Shown: piece by piece, positions 1 through 9,210 of the stretch
Layout: every line of letters begins with the position of its first letter
How positions within the stretch are numbered: position 1 is the stretch's first letter
Assembly: GCA_947471745.1 (NCBI GenBank)
Contig: CANJKZ010001154.1
Span: 322,501-386,500 of the forward strand
Direction: 5' to 3'
DNA from: Closterium sp. Naga37s-1
Lineage: Eukaryota > Streptophyta > Zygnematophyceae > Desmidiales > Closteriaceae
Length of the DNA: 64,000 bases
Position numbers and translations under genes: made by a program
The notes under the pieces: model-generated
The model's database searches: none
The model's input: only the letters and a program-made list of their open reading frames with translations
What the model was told of the DNA's origin: nothing

Positions 1-443
1 CACACACATACTCACTTTCCAACTCGCCGTCGCCCTCACACTCACTCTCACACTTGCTTTCACACCCACTCGCGCATTCACGCTCGCACTTGCTCTCTCA
101 ATCACGTTCGCACTCGCCCTTGCGTTCACAACCGCGCTCACCTTCAAGTGCGTGCACGCAACTCACTCTCGAACTCACACCCGCACTCGCACCAAGATTC
201 ACACCCACACCCACCCTCTCGCAAACTCTCACACTCACTCTTGCCGCCACCCACACACACACACACACACACACGCCCTAAGCGCAAGCGCCCACGGTGC
301 CAGCGCCCCAAGCACAAGCGGCTTAGGCGCAAGCGACCATGGTGTCCGCGCCACCGGCGCAAGCGCGCACGGCGCTCTCTCTCCCACCTTTCCCTCCCAC
401 ACGCTCTTGGTGCTCCATTGCCCCCTCTCTCTCCCCATCTTTC
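1..443. repeat. CA/CT-rich low-complexity DNA
   Basis: Cryptically repetitive sequence built from CACTCGC- and CACACTC-like words, with a near-perfect (CA)n microsatellite at 252-274 and a short run of GCGCAAGCG-like words at 275-375. Short open frames on both strands are compositional artefacts. The last five bases (439-443, CTTTC) are the left target-site duplication of the adjacent Copia element. No gene seen. Confidence 0.8.
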
Positions 444-1262
444 TGTTGGTGCAACCCTACGGTTTGCACTCGGCTTGTTGTCCGTGTGCGTGAATGTGTG
501 TGTGTATGGAATGGTATGAGGGCATGGGATAATATATATTTCATGCTTATAATTGTGTGTGAATGTTGAGTCATGATGTCGAGTGTGTGTGTGGAGTCAA
601 TAGCGAGTTATCGCTAGACGCGTGTTACGCGGTCGTTTGTGTCTCGCGCGCGGTTTCTATTTTGTCGTGCGCGGTTTCTATTTTGTCCTGTGTCGAACGT
701 TCGGTGTGTCGCAGGTGTGTGCAGCAGACCCATCAAGAACTCAAGGATGAGTTTGTGATGAAGAGCCCGAGCCTTGGTGTCAAGCCTCAAGTGATTTCGA
801 AGCTCGCCAAAAGGGTACACCTCAAGATATTGAAGATAGTTACATTACTTTGTGTAGTGTAACATTTCACTTGGTGTAGGCCCTAGTGAAGGGTAGTTTC
901 GAGATCCTTCGTGGTTGGGGACAGTGTGGCACTGTTCCACATCACTGTACCTCGGCTCTTGGGGTTTGTAGGAGCTGGGAGTCATTCCCAACTCGTAACT
1001 CTTCCTATCTTGTGTTCTAAGACTATAGTGGCTGCCATAGTACTGTTCGTTCAAAACGACGCTGTGTCGTCAATTCTTTATCAAATCGTGCAATCTAAAT
1101 TGCTAATTGTAGACGACGTGAAGACGCTCCAGATCCAATTTGAATCAAGTCATTTGCAGCTGTGAGCAGAACGCTATAAACGTTTGAAGCCGCTGTGCAG
1201 AAATCCGTCTGTGCTCTCTATCTTTCGTTTTAGGCACATTCAAGCCTATTGTGACTATAACA
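444..1262 (+). repeat. 5' LTR of Copia-A1
   Basis: 819-bp LTR starting TGTTGGTGCAAC and ending GACTATAACA. An AT-rich TATA-like stretch (528-540) lies 85 bp inside and probably belongs to the U3 promoter. Two copies of a 21-bp unit (around 648-690) lie further in; the same unit is present three times in the 3' LTR of copy A2. Small open frames in the LTR recur in every copy only because the LTR recurs. Confidence 0.96.
528..540 (+). promoter_or_regulatory. TATA-like box in Copia-A LTR
   Basis: GATAATATATATT is the only strongly AT-rich block in the first 300 bp of the LTR and sits where a U3 TATA box is expected. It is conserved in all four LTRs of this family in the window. Promoter function is inferred from position and composition. 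Confidence 0.35.
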
Positions 1263-1264
1263 AG

Positions 1265-1276
1265 TGGTATCAGAGC
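1265..1276 (+). promoter_or_regulatory. Primer binding site of Copia-A1
   Basis: TGGTATCAGAGC, two bases after the 5' LTR, matches the usual plant retrotransposon site complementary to the 3' end of initiator methionine tRNA. It primes minus-strand DNA synthesis. Confidence 0.9.
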
Positions 1277-1296
1277 CCCTTGGAGCAGTTTCGACA

Positions 1297-2037
1297 ATGT
1301 CTGGACCTGAGGAAAGGGGTGGCAGAGGTGCTGGTGGCAGTGGAGAAGCTCAAGCTCAAGGCCAACCCCGTGATTCAGCCATGGCGCCCATGCAACCAAG
1401 TCTTGGCCCACCTAGGGATGAGCCTAGGGTGTTTGGGCTTGACAAGTTCAACGGTGACAACTTTGCTGAATGGTCCTTCAAAATGGAGAACATCTTTGAC
1501 CACTATGACCTGCTGGAGGTGATGGAAGGAACGGAGAAGCGCCCCGAGAACGACCCGGAGAAGAGACCGTGGGTGCGGAAGAGCGCACAAGGCTATCTCT
1601 TACTTGGGCAAGCGTTGGGGAGCAGTCAGATCCGTCACATCAAGCCATTCCAGCGTGAACCAGAGAAAGGACCAAAGGCATGGGCTGCTCTCAAGGGTGT
1701 ACATGCTCCTGCAACAGCGGCGGTAGCGGTGGTGTTGGAACGGCAAATGGCGGCACTACGAATTGAAGAAGACGAAGCGGTTGAAGAAGGGGTGCAGAAA
1801 TTCTTCGACTTGTTGACGCGGCTTGAGGGAGCTGATTTGAACTACAGTGAGCTCCAAAAGAAGACCAAGTTGCTGGCCTTACTCCCAGAGTCATGGTCCT
1901 CGCTCATCATCAACCTTAATCGCGACTTGCCCCGCCTCTCGCTTGAAGACGTGAAGCGAGCTATCCTTCAAGAGGATTTCCGCCGCCGTGAGTTGGCGAG
2001 TGCGGATGGCGCTGGGGCAGCGAGCATCGGCCATTGA
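1297..2037 (+). CDS. gag: Copia-A1 Gag, capsid part, ending at a TGA
   Basis: 246 residues from the first ATG after the primer site (MSGPEERGG) to TGA at 2035-2037. The FNGDNFAEW...ME segment near residues 50-65 and the helical region after it match the Copia Gag capsid (UBN2/DUF4219-like) fold. The nucleic-acid-binding part is missing: in the same frame, just after the TGA, come an RG-rich stretch and a C-X2-C-X4-H-X4-C zinc knuckle (2173-2214). The stop therefore separates capsid from nucleocapsid instead of Gag from Pol, which is unusual. A TTG upstream at 1264 is in frame but overlaps the primer site, so the ATG is preferred. Gag would package element RNA in cytoplasmic particles. Confidence 0.85.
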   Translation: MSGPEERGGRGAGGSGEAQAQGQPRDSAMAPMQPSLGPPRDEPRVFGLDKFNGDNFAEWSFKMENIFDHYDLLEVMEGTEKRPENDPEKRPWVRKSAQGYLLLGQALGSSQIRHIKPFQREPEKGPKAWAALKGVHAPATAAVAVVLERQMAALRIEEDEAVEEGVQKFFDLLTRLEGADLNYSELQKKTKLLALLPESWSSLIINLNRDLPRLSLEDVKRAILQEDFRRRELASADGAGAASIGH

Positions 2038-3969
2038 TATGGTCAAGGAAGAGGCAGAGGACGAGGGGGAGGAAGGTTTGGTGGCAGCAACTTCGGCGGA
2101 GGCCGCAGGAGTGGCGGTTACGGCAGCGACGACAAGAGCTACGGACGCGGTCGCGGTCGATTCGACGGCGAGTGTCACTATTGCCACAAGAGCGGACACA
2201 TGTGGCGCGACTGCTACAAACTCCCTGATGGTTGGACCCCTGCTCAAGGCCAAGAGGGTAGAGGAGCAGGAGGAGGGAGAGGACGAGGCCGTGGAGGCCG
2301 TGGCGGTCGCGGTGGCGGAGCTGCAAACATGAAGAGCGGAGACAACGACAAGGACCCGAGCGACGATCGATACCCGGGTCTATTCTACTTCGTGTCGACG
2401 CAAGTACCGGCTGGTCCAGAGAAGGATGAAGGCTTTGAGGAGCCAGCAGCTGTGGGGAAGGTGACCCTACACCCCCTGGACCATTGGGTGATTGATAGTG
2501 GCGCTACCTATAGCATGACACCTCGCCCGGACTTGCTCACCGAACTCGAGCCGTCACCGGTGAAGCATGTCACATCGGCTTTGGGGCAGCGAGCAGAGGT
2601 GAAAGGCATGGGCAAGGCCATGTTCAAGGGTGCTGATGGGAAGATGGTGGGCCTCAAGAACGTGCTTTGGGTGCCCAGCCTTGCTGCAAACCTGATTTCC
2701 GTGCGGCGGTTGGCAAAGGCCGGCATGGACACGAACTCGAAGGGAGCCAAGACCTACACCGCAAGGCTTGGCGATCGAATTCTTTGGGACCTTCATGAGG
2801 ACAGGGATGTCTACAACGAGATGTGGCAGATCCCAGTGGTCCCTATGCCTAAGGAGAGGCAAGTGGCAGCAAGCATCAGCACCAAGGATGGAGCGGTCGG
2901 TAGCGACGATGGCGCGAACGGTCGCGCTAAGGAGAATGAGCTCAAGAAGAGCAAACCTGGAGGGACCAGCAAGTTCAGTGAACCTAAGGAGAGTGGTGCA
3001 GCAACCAAGGAGCAGCAAAAGGGTGAGGAGAACCCAGAGGCAGCAGCGGAGGAGGACTACGGAGAGAGTATGTGGGGCGCTATTGCGAGCGCGGCATTCT
3101 CCAATCCAACTTCGGCTACGGGGGAGTGTGATTGGCTCACCTTGCATCGGCGCATGGGGCATGTGGCCCTGCCCATCTTGCAGCAGCTAGTGAAGAATGA
3201 GATGGTTGCTGGCATACGTGTGAAGGGGGAGCCCGATGAGGTGCTTGGCTGCCCGACGTGCATTCAAGCCAAGTTCACCCGGTTTCCGTTCCCTAGTTCG
3301 GAGGCAACGGCAAAGGCACCGCTTGATGAGGTGGTGATGGACGTGGTGGGCCCCCTGAAGCTTGGAGCTGCTGGAGCTGAGTATTTTCTCACCATTGTCG
3401 ACGTCTACACCCGCATGACTTGGGTGTACGTGCTGGCCAAGAAGAGCGACGTGGCTGAAACGTTGAAGACGGATTGGTTCCCGATGGTGGAGCGGCAACA
3501 AGACCGTCTAGTCAAGTCAATCCGCACCGATCGAGGGGGAGAGTTCCTGAGCAAGGAGTTTGGGTTGTGGCTGAAGAAGAATGGTATTCGGCACTCCCTC
3601 ACCATGCCATACTCCCCTGCAATGAACGGCATCGCCGAGCGAGCGAACCGCACAATCACGGAGGCGGCACGCGGGTTGCTCATTGAAGCCGGGCTACCCG
3701 ACTATTTCTGGCCTGATGCGGTGCGGAGCGCGTGTGTGGCCAAGAACAGAGCCTTGACTCATGTGGGAGCAGACAAATGGGTGCCCTATGTGGAGTGGCT
3801 AGGAAGGAAGCCAAAGGTGGATATGCTTCGGGTGTTCGGGTGCATGTGCATGGCGCTCGTGCCTAAGCATCTTCGGCACAACAAGCTTGGTGCCAAGGCG
3901 GTGTGGGCCGTGCACTTGGGCATGGCTCAAAACAGCAAGGGATGGCTTCTTTGGGACCCATTCACCTAG
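2038..3969 (+). CDS. pol: Copia-A1 nucleocapsid, protease and integrase segment, closed by TAG
   Basis: This segment continues the gag frame after the TGA. In order: a Gly/Arg-rich basic stretch; the zinc knuckle CHYCHKSGHMWRDC; an aspartic protease with the DSGAT active site near 2494; a charged Lys/Glu-rich linker (about 2860-3060); the GAG_pre-integrase zinc motif (H...H...CPTC, 3145-3270); and the integrase core with its D, D and E residues in IVDVYTRM, RTDRGGEF and NGIAERANR. The frame ends WLLWDPFT at TAG 3967-3969. The text after the TAG (KFLVSRDCKF) is the normal continuation of Copia integrase, so the stop is internal. No ATG is suitably placed after the TGA, so expression would need readthrough or reinitiation. 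Confidence 0.85.
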   Translation, partial: YGQGRGRGRGGGRFGGSNFGGGRRSGGYGSDDKSYGRGRGRFDGECHYCHKSGHMWRDCYKLPDGWTPAQGQEGRGAGGGRGRGRGGRGGRGGGAANMKSGDNDKDPSDDRYPGLFYFVSTQVPAGPEKDEGFEEPAAVGKVTLHPLDHWVIDSGATYSMTPRPDLLTELEPSPVKHVTSALGQRAEVKGMGKAMFKGADGKMVGLKNVLWVPSLAANLISVRRLAKAGMDTNSKGAKTYTARLGDRILWDLHEDRDVYNEMWQIPVVPMPKERQVAASISTKDGAVGSDDGANGRAKENELKKSKPGGTSKFSEPKESGAATKEQQKGEENPEAAAEEDYGESMWGAIASAAFSNPTSATGECDWLTLHRRMGHVALPILQQLVKNEMVAGIRVKGEPDEVLGCPTCIQAKFTRFPFPSSEATAKAPLDEVVMDVVGPLKLGAAGAEYFLTIVDVYTRMTWVYVLAKKSDVAETLKTDWFPMVERQQDRLVKSIRTDRGGEFLSKEFGLWLKKNGIRHSLTMPYSPAMNGIAERANRTITEAARGLLIEAGLPDYFWPDAVRSACVAKNRALTHVGADKWVPYVEWLGRKPKVDMLRVFGCMCMALVPKHLRHNKLGAKAVWAVHLGMAQNSKGWLLWDPFT

Positions 3970-6066
3970 AAGTTCTTGGTGAGCAGGGACTGCAAGTTCA
4001 TGGAGAACTTCATGTACAAGGATTGGAAGGCGGAGAATGAGGCGAAGATAGGCGTGCGGTTTGGGGAGGTGAAGAGTTCCGGTTTGGAGCATGTGGAGCT
4101 GCCTTTGGAGCTGAGCAGCGGCAGCACAACCACAAGGCAATCCTCCCTTGTGAATGGGGGAGAGGAGGCCAATGATGCAGAGGAAGAAGAGGAGGAGGTG
4201 CAGCAAGTGAGCGAGCGTGCACCGTCACTCCCTTCCCGTACTACGAGTGCTCCACGGATTCGAGCCACACCGCAGCAACGCCAAGGCCTTCAAGTCCCTG
4301 CAGCTGAGGAGGAAGGAAGGGGGAAGAGGAGAGTTCAACCCCCTAATAGGCTGACCTATGATGCGCCGGGAAAGCAGGGCAAGACAGCCCTGGCCGGAGC
4401 GGCAATGATGGTCGGAGACGACGAGGAGAGTGACTACGAGGAGTGTGCCTTCGCGTTCTTCTCTCCGGTGGAGATGCCGGGAGAACCAGCAACTCTCAAG
4501 GAGGCTTTGGAGAGTAGTGATGCTGAGGAGTGGAAGAAGGCCATGGAGAGTGAGCTGAAGAGCATCGAGGAGAATGACACGTTTGAATTGGTGGAGCTAC
4601 CGGAGGGGCGTACGGCGATAACGTCCAAGTGGCTCTTCAAAATCAAGTCGGATGCCGACGACAAGATCGAGCGCTACAAGTCTAGGCTTGTAGCCAAGGG
4701 GTACCAGCAGAAGGAGAAGGTGGACTTCAAGGAGCTGTTTGCCCCTGTGGTGAAGCCGACGACGCTGCGAACCCTATTCGCGGGAGCCGCCATCAAAGGA
4801 TGGGTAGTAAAGCAAATGGACATCGTAACGGCATTCCTTAACGGCATCCTTGAGGAGGAGATTTTTATGGCGCAGCCAGAGGGGTTTGATGATGGTAGTG
4901 GCAGAGTGTGGAAGCTGAAGAAGGCCCTCTATGGGCTGAAGCAGGCCCCTAGGCAATGGTACATGAAGCTGCGCGAAGTGTTGGAGGGGATCGGCTTCAC
5001 TCCCTCAACGGCCGATCACTCCTTGTTCATGCTTGGCGAGGGGGAGCAGAGGAGTTTCATGGTGGTTTATGTGGATGACATCCTCATTTTCTCACCCTCT
5101 TCTGACCTTGTGAAGGAGGTGATGCTGAAGCTTCAAGACAAGTTCAAGTGCAAGGCCCTTGGTGACGTGAGCTTCTACCTTGGGCTCCACATCGAACGAG
5201 ATGTGGAGAAGCGGTGCATGCGGGTGCATCAACGAAAGTACCTGGATGCATTGGCTGCCAACTTTGGGCAGAGTGAAGGCCATGTGGCTACACCCTTTCC
5301 CTCTGGGTTCAAGTGTGTGAAGGGACCAGAGGAGGAGAGCGTTGGTGAAGAGGAGAGGCGCCGATTTCACTCGTTGGTGGGCAGCCTCATGTATGCGGCG
5401 GTAAACACCCGACCGGACGTCGCGTTTGCTACCGGGCAGCTGGCTAGGGTTGTGCAATGCCCTAATGAGGAGCAGGTAGCAGCTGGAATGAGGGTGGCCA
5501 AGTATCTTGGCCAAACACCGACCGTTGGGCTGCAATACTCGGCGGCGGCACAAAGGCACCAAAAGGGCGCGGATGGTGTTGAACCCGGGCGTTTGTTCCT
5601 CACCGCCTACTCGGATGCTTCATATGCATCAGAACCAGAGGACATGACAAGTGTGGGAGGCTTCATATGCTGTGTTGGTGGAGGCCCAACTGCTTGGGAG
5701 AGCAAGAAGCAGGTTGACCAAGCTTTGAGCTCGGTGGAGTCCGAGTACATGGCACTCTTCCGTGCCGTACGGGAGATTGTGTGGCAGCGGCGTTTGTTGG
5801 CTGAATTGGGGGAGGAGCAGCAAGGACCTACCCCACTGTACTGCGACAGCCAGGGTGCCATTGCTCTTGCTAAGAACCCTGTGTTGCATGGACTCACGAA
5901 GCACATGAGGGTGAAGTGGCATTGGACGAGGAGCATGGTAACCGCGGGTGAAGTTGAGTTGCGCTACGTGAAGACCACGGGGCAGCCGGCTGACATGATG
6001 ACCAAGAGGCTGGTGGAGCAGCAGCATTGGAAGTGTTGCAAGCTGGCTGGGATGGCTCTGAACTGA
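3970..6066 (+). CDS. pol: Copia-A1 reverse transcriptase and RNase H segment
   Basis: Same frame as the preceding segment, running from the TAG to TGA at 6064-6066. It begins with the integrase tail (VSRDCKF), passes through an acidic linker (about 4130-4320), then the Copia reverse transcriptase (SKWLFKIKS, KQMDIVTAFLNG, ALYGLKQAPRQWY) with an intact YVDD catalytic motif at 5068-5079. It ends with RNase H (SDASYASEPEDMTS, SSVESEYMAL, YCDSQGAIALAKNP, TKHMRVKWHW). All recognisable catalytic residues are present, so apart from the two internal stops the polyprotein looks intact. The enzyme copies element RNA into DNA and removes the RNA strand. Confidence 0.9.
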   Translation, partial: KFLVSRDCKFMENFMYKDWKAENEAKIGVRFGEVKSSGLEHVELPLELSSGSTTTRQSSLVNGGEEANDAEEEEEEVQQVSERAPSLPSRTTSAPRIRATPQQRQGLQVPAAEEEGRGKRRVQPPNRLTYDAPGKQGKTALAGAAMMVGDDEESDYEECAFAFFSPVEMPGEPATLKEALESSDAEEWKKAMESELKSIEENDTFELVELPEGRTAITSKWLFKIKSDADDKIERYKSRLVAKGYQQKEKVDFKELFAPVVKPTTLRTLFAGAAIKGWVVKQMDIVTAFLNGILEEEIFMAQPEGFDDGSGRVWKLKKALYGLKQAPRQWYMKLREVLEGIGFTPSTADHSLFMLGEGEQRSFMVVYVDDILIFSPSSDLVKEVMLKLQDKFKCKALGDVSFYLGLHIERDVEKRCMRVHQRKYLDALAANFGQSEGHVATPFPSGFKCVKGPEEESVGEEERRRFHSLVGSLMYAAVNTRPDVAFATGQLARVVQCPNEEQVAAGMRVAKYLGQTPTVGLQYSAAAQRHQKGADGVEPGRLFLTAYSDASYASEPEDMTSVGGFICCVGGGPTAWESKKQVDQALSSVESEYMALFRAVREIVWQRRLLAELGEEQQGPTPLYCDSQGAIALAKNPVLHGLTKHMRVKWHWTRSMVTAGEVELRYVKTTGQPADMMTKRLVEQQHWKCCKLAGMALN

Positions 6067-6096
6067 GAGAGCAACATATCCTAAGGCCAACAATCC

Positions 6097-6107
6097 GAGG
6101 GGGAGTT
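6097..6107 (+). promoter_or_regulatory. Polypurine tract of Copia-A1
   Basis: GAGGGGGAGTTT-like purine-rich block directly before the 3' LTR, in the position of the plus-strand primer. The mirror copy in A2 is at 24361-24373. Confidence 0.75.
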
Positions 6108-6926
6108 TGTTGGTGCAACCCTACGGTTTGCACTCGGCTTGTTGTCCGTGTGCGTGAATGTGTGTGTGTATGGAATGGTATGAGGGCATGGGATAATATA
6201 TATTTCATGCTTATAATTGTGTGTGAATGTTGAGTCATGATGTCGAGTGTGTGTGTCGAGTCAATAGCGAGTTATCGCTAGACGCGTGTTACGCGGTCGT
6301 TTGTGTCTCGCGCGCGGTTTCTACTTTGTCGTGCGCGGTTTCTATTTTGTCCTGTGTCGAACGTTCGGCGTGTCGCAGGTGTGTGCAGCAGACCCATCAA
6401 GAACTCAAGGATGAGTTTGTGATGAAGAGCCCGAGCCTTGGTGTCAAGCCTCAAGTGATTTCGAAGCTTGCCAAAAGGGTACACCTCAAGATATTGAAGA
6501 TAGTTACATTACTTTGTGTAGTGTAACATTTCACTTGGTGTAGGCCCTAGTGAAGGGTAGTTTCGAGACCCTTCGTGGTTGGGGACAGTGTGGCACTGTT
6601 CCACATCACTGTACCTCGGCTCTTGGGGTTTGTAGGAGCTGGGAGTCATTCCCAACTCGTAACTCTTCCTATCTTGTGTTCTAAGACTATAGTGGCTGCC
6701 ATAGTACCGTTCGTTCAAACCGACGCTGTGTCGTCAATTCTTTATCAAATCGTGCAATCTAAATTGCTAATTGTAGACGACGTGAAGACGCTCCAGATCC
6801 AATTTGAATCAAGTCATTTGCAGCTGTGAGCAGAACGCTATAAACGTTTGAAGCCGCTGTGCAGAAATCCGTCTGTGCTCTCTATCTTTCGTTTTAGGCA
6901 CATTCAAGCCTATTGTGACTATAACA
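6108..6926 (+). repeat. 3' LTR of Copia-A1
   Basis: 819 bp, nearly identical to the 5' LTR, with about seven substitutions seen by eye. It is followed by the right copy of the CTTTC duplication at 6927-6931. The 84 bp from 6927 to 7010 is the original flank, and its last five bases (AAAGG) are the left duplication of the next element. Confidence 0.96.
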
Positions 6927-7010
6927 CTTTCATCCAACGCAAAGAGACCAATCGACAAACAGAAGCTACAAAAAGAGTAAGAAAGAAAGCGAATTTCAGA
7001 GGGGGAAAGG

Positions 7011-7142
7011 TGTCAGAAAGTAGGAATGAAGAATGACTAGAATAACAGCAGTACAGAGTTTGTATAGCAAAACCTAATTGGGCTAAACCCCATAAGGAGT
7101 GCCCCACTACAGCCTAGAGCATATAAATGCATAGTTCTGACA
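7011..7142 (-). repeat. 3' LTR of the outer Copia-B element
   Basis: On the minus strand it runs TGTCAGAACTATG...TTTCTGACA. The purine-rich GGGGGTG directly before it (7143-7152 read on the minus strand) is the polypurine tract. The mate is at 21628-21759, and the pair differs by only a few bases. Confidence 0.92.
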
Positions 7143-7359
7143 CACCCCCATAGGCAAAGTGGGGGACAAGCAAGAGAACGAAGCAAGGTCAAGCTCAGGG
7201 TGGATCACAACGTCACCATGCAGTCCGAGCACAAGCAAATGGCCACAAGGCCAGTTCACATGCAGAGTTATATATTAAGAAGAACAAACAGTACAGTGAT
7301 CACAACCTAGCAAGTGTAAGCATACATGTATAAGTATATAGATCATAGTACAAGCACAG

Positions 7360-9210
7360 TCAAGAGGTGAGCAAGTGAGGCCAAGTAGGCACAAGGCCTA
7401 GAACAGTACAGAAACGCTGATGTTCACAAGGCTGAAGTGCCTTGGTGAAGATATCAGCAGTGTTGGCCTGAGAGGCCACGTAAACAAGACGAAGCTGACC
7501 ACGTTGCTGCAACTCTCGAGCAAGGAAGTAGCACAGAGCGATGTGCTTCGTTCTGTGCTCCAGTCTGTGCTCCTGACACAAGGCAATCATGGCCTTGTTG
7601 TCGACGTACAGAACTGGAGGAGAACGAGGCGCCTCTCCCAAGTCGGTCAGCAGGTAGGTGAGCCAGCGTAACTCCTGTGCAGCCATGGCCCCTGCGTAGA
7701 TCTCAGCCTCACAGCTGGAGCTGAGAACAGAAGATGAGCGGGTAGACCGCCACGAAACCGAACCGGAGCCAAGGCTGAAGGTGTAACCCTGTGACGACCG
7801 CTGCGTAGCCAAGTCGTCAACCCAAGAAGCGTCTGCGTGACCAGTGAGGACAACTCGAGCCCGTCCTCCAAGCATGAGCCCCATGCCCGACGTACTACAC
7901 AAGTAGCGCATCACCCTCTTAGCAGCCTTCCAGTGCTCTGGTGTGTGTCTCCCGGGCGCAACGTAGCGTGGCAGGATGCTAAGAGGGTAAGCAAGGTCAG
8001 GTCGAGTGCAGGTTATCAAGTACATGAGGCAGCCCACAAGCTCTGGATACGGACCACTCGGCTCTACGGACTCATCCGAAGGCAGAGCTGAGAGCGAGTG
8101 ACCGGTAGGCAGAGGAGTGGACTGTGGCGAGGAGTACTGGAAGTGGAAGCGCTGAAGGACCTGCTGCACCATGTGTGACTGAGTCAAGGTAATGGTGCGC
8201 CGTGCTCTGTCCTAGGTGATCTGCAAGCCAAGATTGCTGCGCAGCTCACCCAGGTCTGTGCACGTGTGTCTCTTCTGCAGCTCCGACTTCACGTGGGCGA
8301 GTCCAGCAGTGTCAGCAGTGGCAAAGACCAAGTCGTCGACGTGCACGAGGATGTAGAACGGCGGCAGCGAAGTGTCGGTGAGTAGAAACACCGACGGGTC
8401 AGCAGTGGAAGGAGCAAGCCCAAGAGCCGCAAGAGTCGTCCTCAGTGTGTCGTGCCACTCGCGAGGCGCCTGGGGGAGACCGTAGACTGGCCGCCGGAGG
8501 CTCCACTGGGTACCAGGAGGAAACGACCCAGTGAAGCCAGGTGGGCGGCGCAACCAGATCTCCTCGTGTAGGCTGCCCTGTAGAAAAGCAGTGCTGAAGT
8601 CAAGAGAGTGAAGCTCCTAGTCACGCTGAGCGGCGACGTGCAGCAGAACCCGAAAGGTGGTCATCTTCAGGGTAGGGGAGAAGGTTTGGAAGAAGTCTAC
8701 TCCCTGTTTCTGGCTGAAGCCTCGTGCAACGTAACGCGCCTTGAAGACAGGCGGAGAACCTGGCAGCCGCTTCACCCTGAAAATCCACATGCCACTGACG
8801 ATGTTCGCCCCAGGAGGGGGAACCTTGTCGACGTAAGTGCCTGTGGACTTCTAGGATGCCATCTCTACGTCCATGGCTGACTGCCACTGAAAGGAGTAGG
8901 GACCCTCTATCGCCTCTGCGTAAGAGTGCGGGGTCGAGATGTCTGGTGCATCCGGGTCTCCCTCAGGTGCAATCAGCATGGACAGGAGATGAGGTACAGC
9001 ACCTGCAAAATACTCAAAGTCCTCCTGCCTGTCCTCAAGGACGTCCTTGCCAAGAGCACACTCACCCCCGACGGACGGAGGACAGACAGACTCAGACTCA
9101 GCAACAAGACTAGTGGCGTAGTCGAGATGACAGCGAGCAGCAAAGTCTACAAGCTCAGCAACTAAGGCAGACGCAGCAATGGACTCAAAGGAAGGGTCAG
9201 TGACAACAGT
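7360..9210 (-). pseudogene. pol: Copia-B1 reverse transcriptase and RNase H, with stops
   Basis: One minus-strand frame encodes an RT (GMWIFRVKRLPG, ARYVARGFSQKQGVDF, LDFSTAFLQGSLHEEIWL, PVYGLPQAPREW) and an RNase H (HADASWVDDLATQRSSQGY, CEAEIYAGAMAAQELRW, YVDNKAMIALCQEHRLEHR) ending at 7360. The catalytic YVDD reads HVDD (near 8340). In-frame TAG codons lie at 8851-8853 (a Trp position in relatives), 8617-8619 and 8212-8214. This is the only RT in the composite. The sequence between the gene end and the LTR (7143-7359) is noncoding. Confidence 0.85.

Larger units (their letters stand above)
444..6926 (+). mobile_element. Copia LTR retrotransposon, family A, copy 1 (A1)
   Basis: A complete 6,483-bp element with two 819-bp LTRs (444-1262 and 6108-6926) that begin TGTTGG and end ATAACA. 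It has a tRNA-iMet-type primer binding site, a purine-rich tract, and gag and pol with the Copia order protease, integrase, reverse transcriptase, RNase H. The 5-bp duplication CTTTC flanks it at 439-443 and 6927-6931. By eye the two LTRs differ at only about seven positions, so insertion is recent. Gag-pol is one frame interrupted by TGA at 2035 and TAG at 3967. Copy A2 at 23520-29987 has the same two stops. Confidence 0.97.

Noticed and set aside
144..574. Short His/Thr/Ser-rich proteins at the window start
   Set aside because: They come from CA-rich microsatellite DNA and the adjoining LTR.
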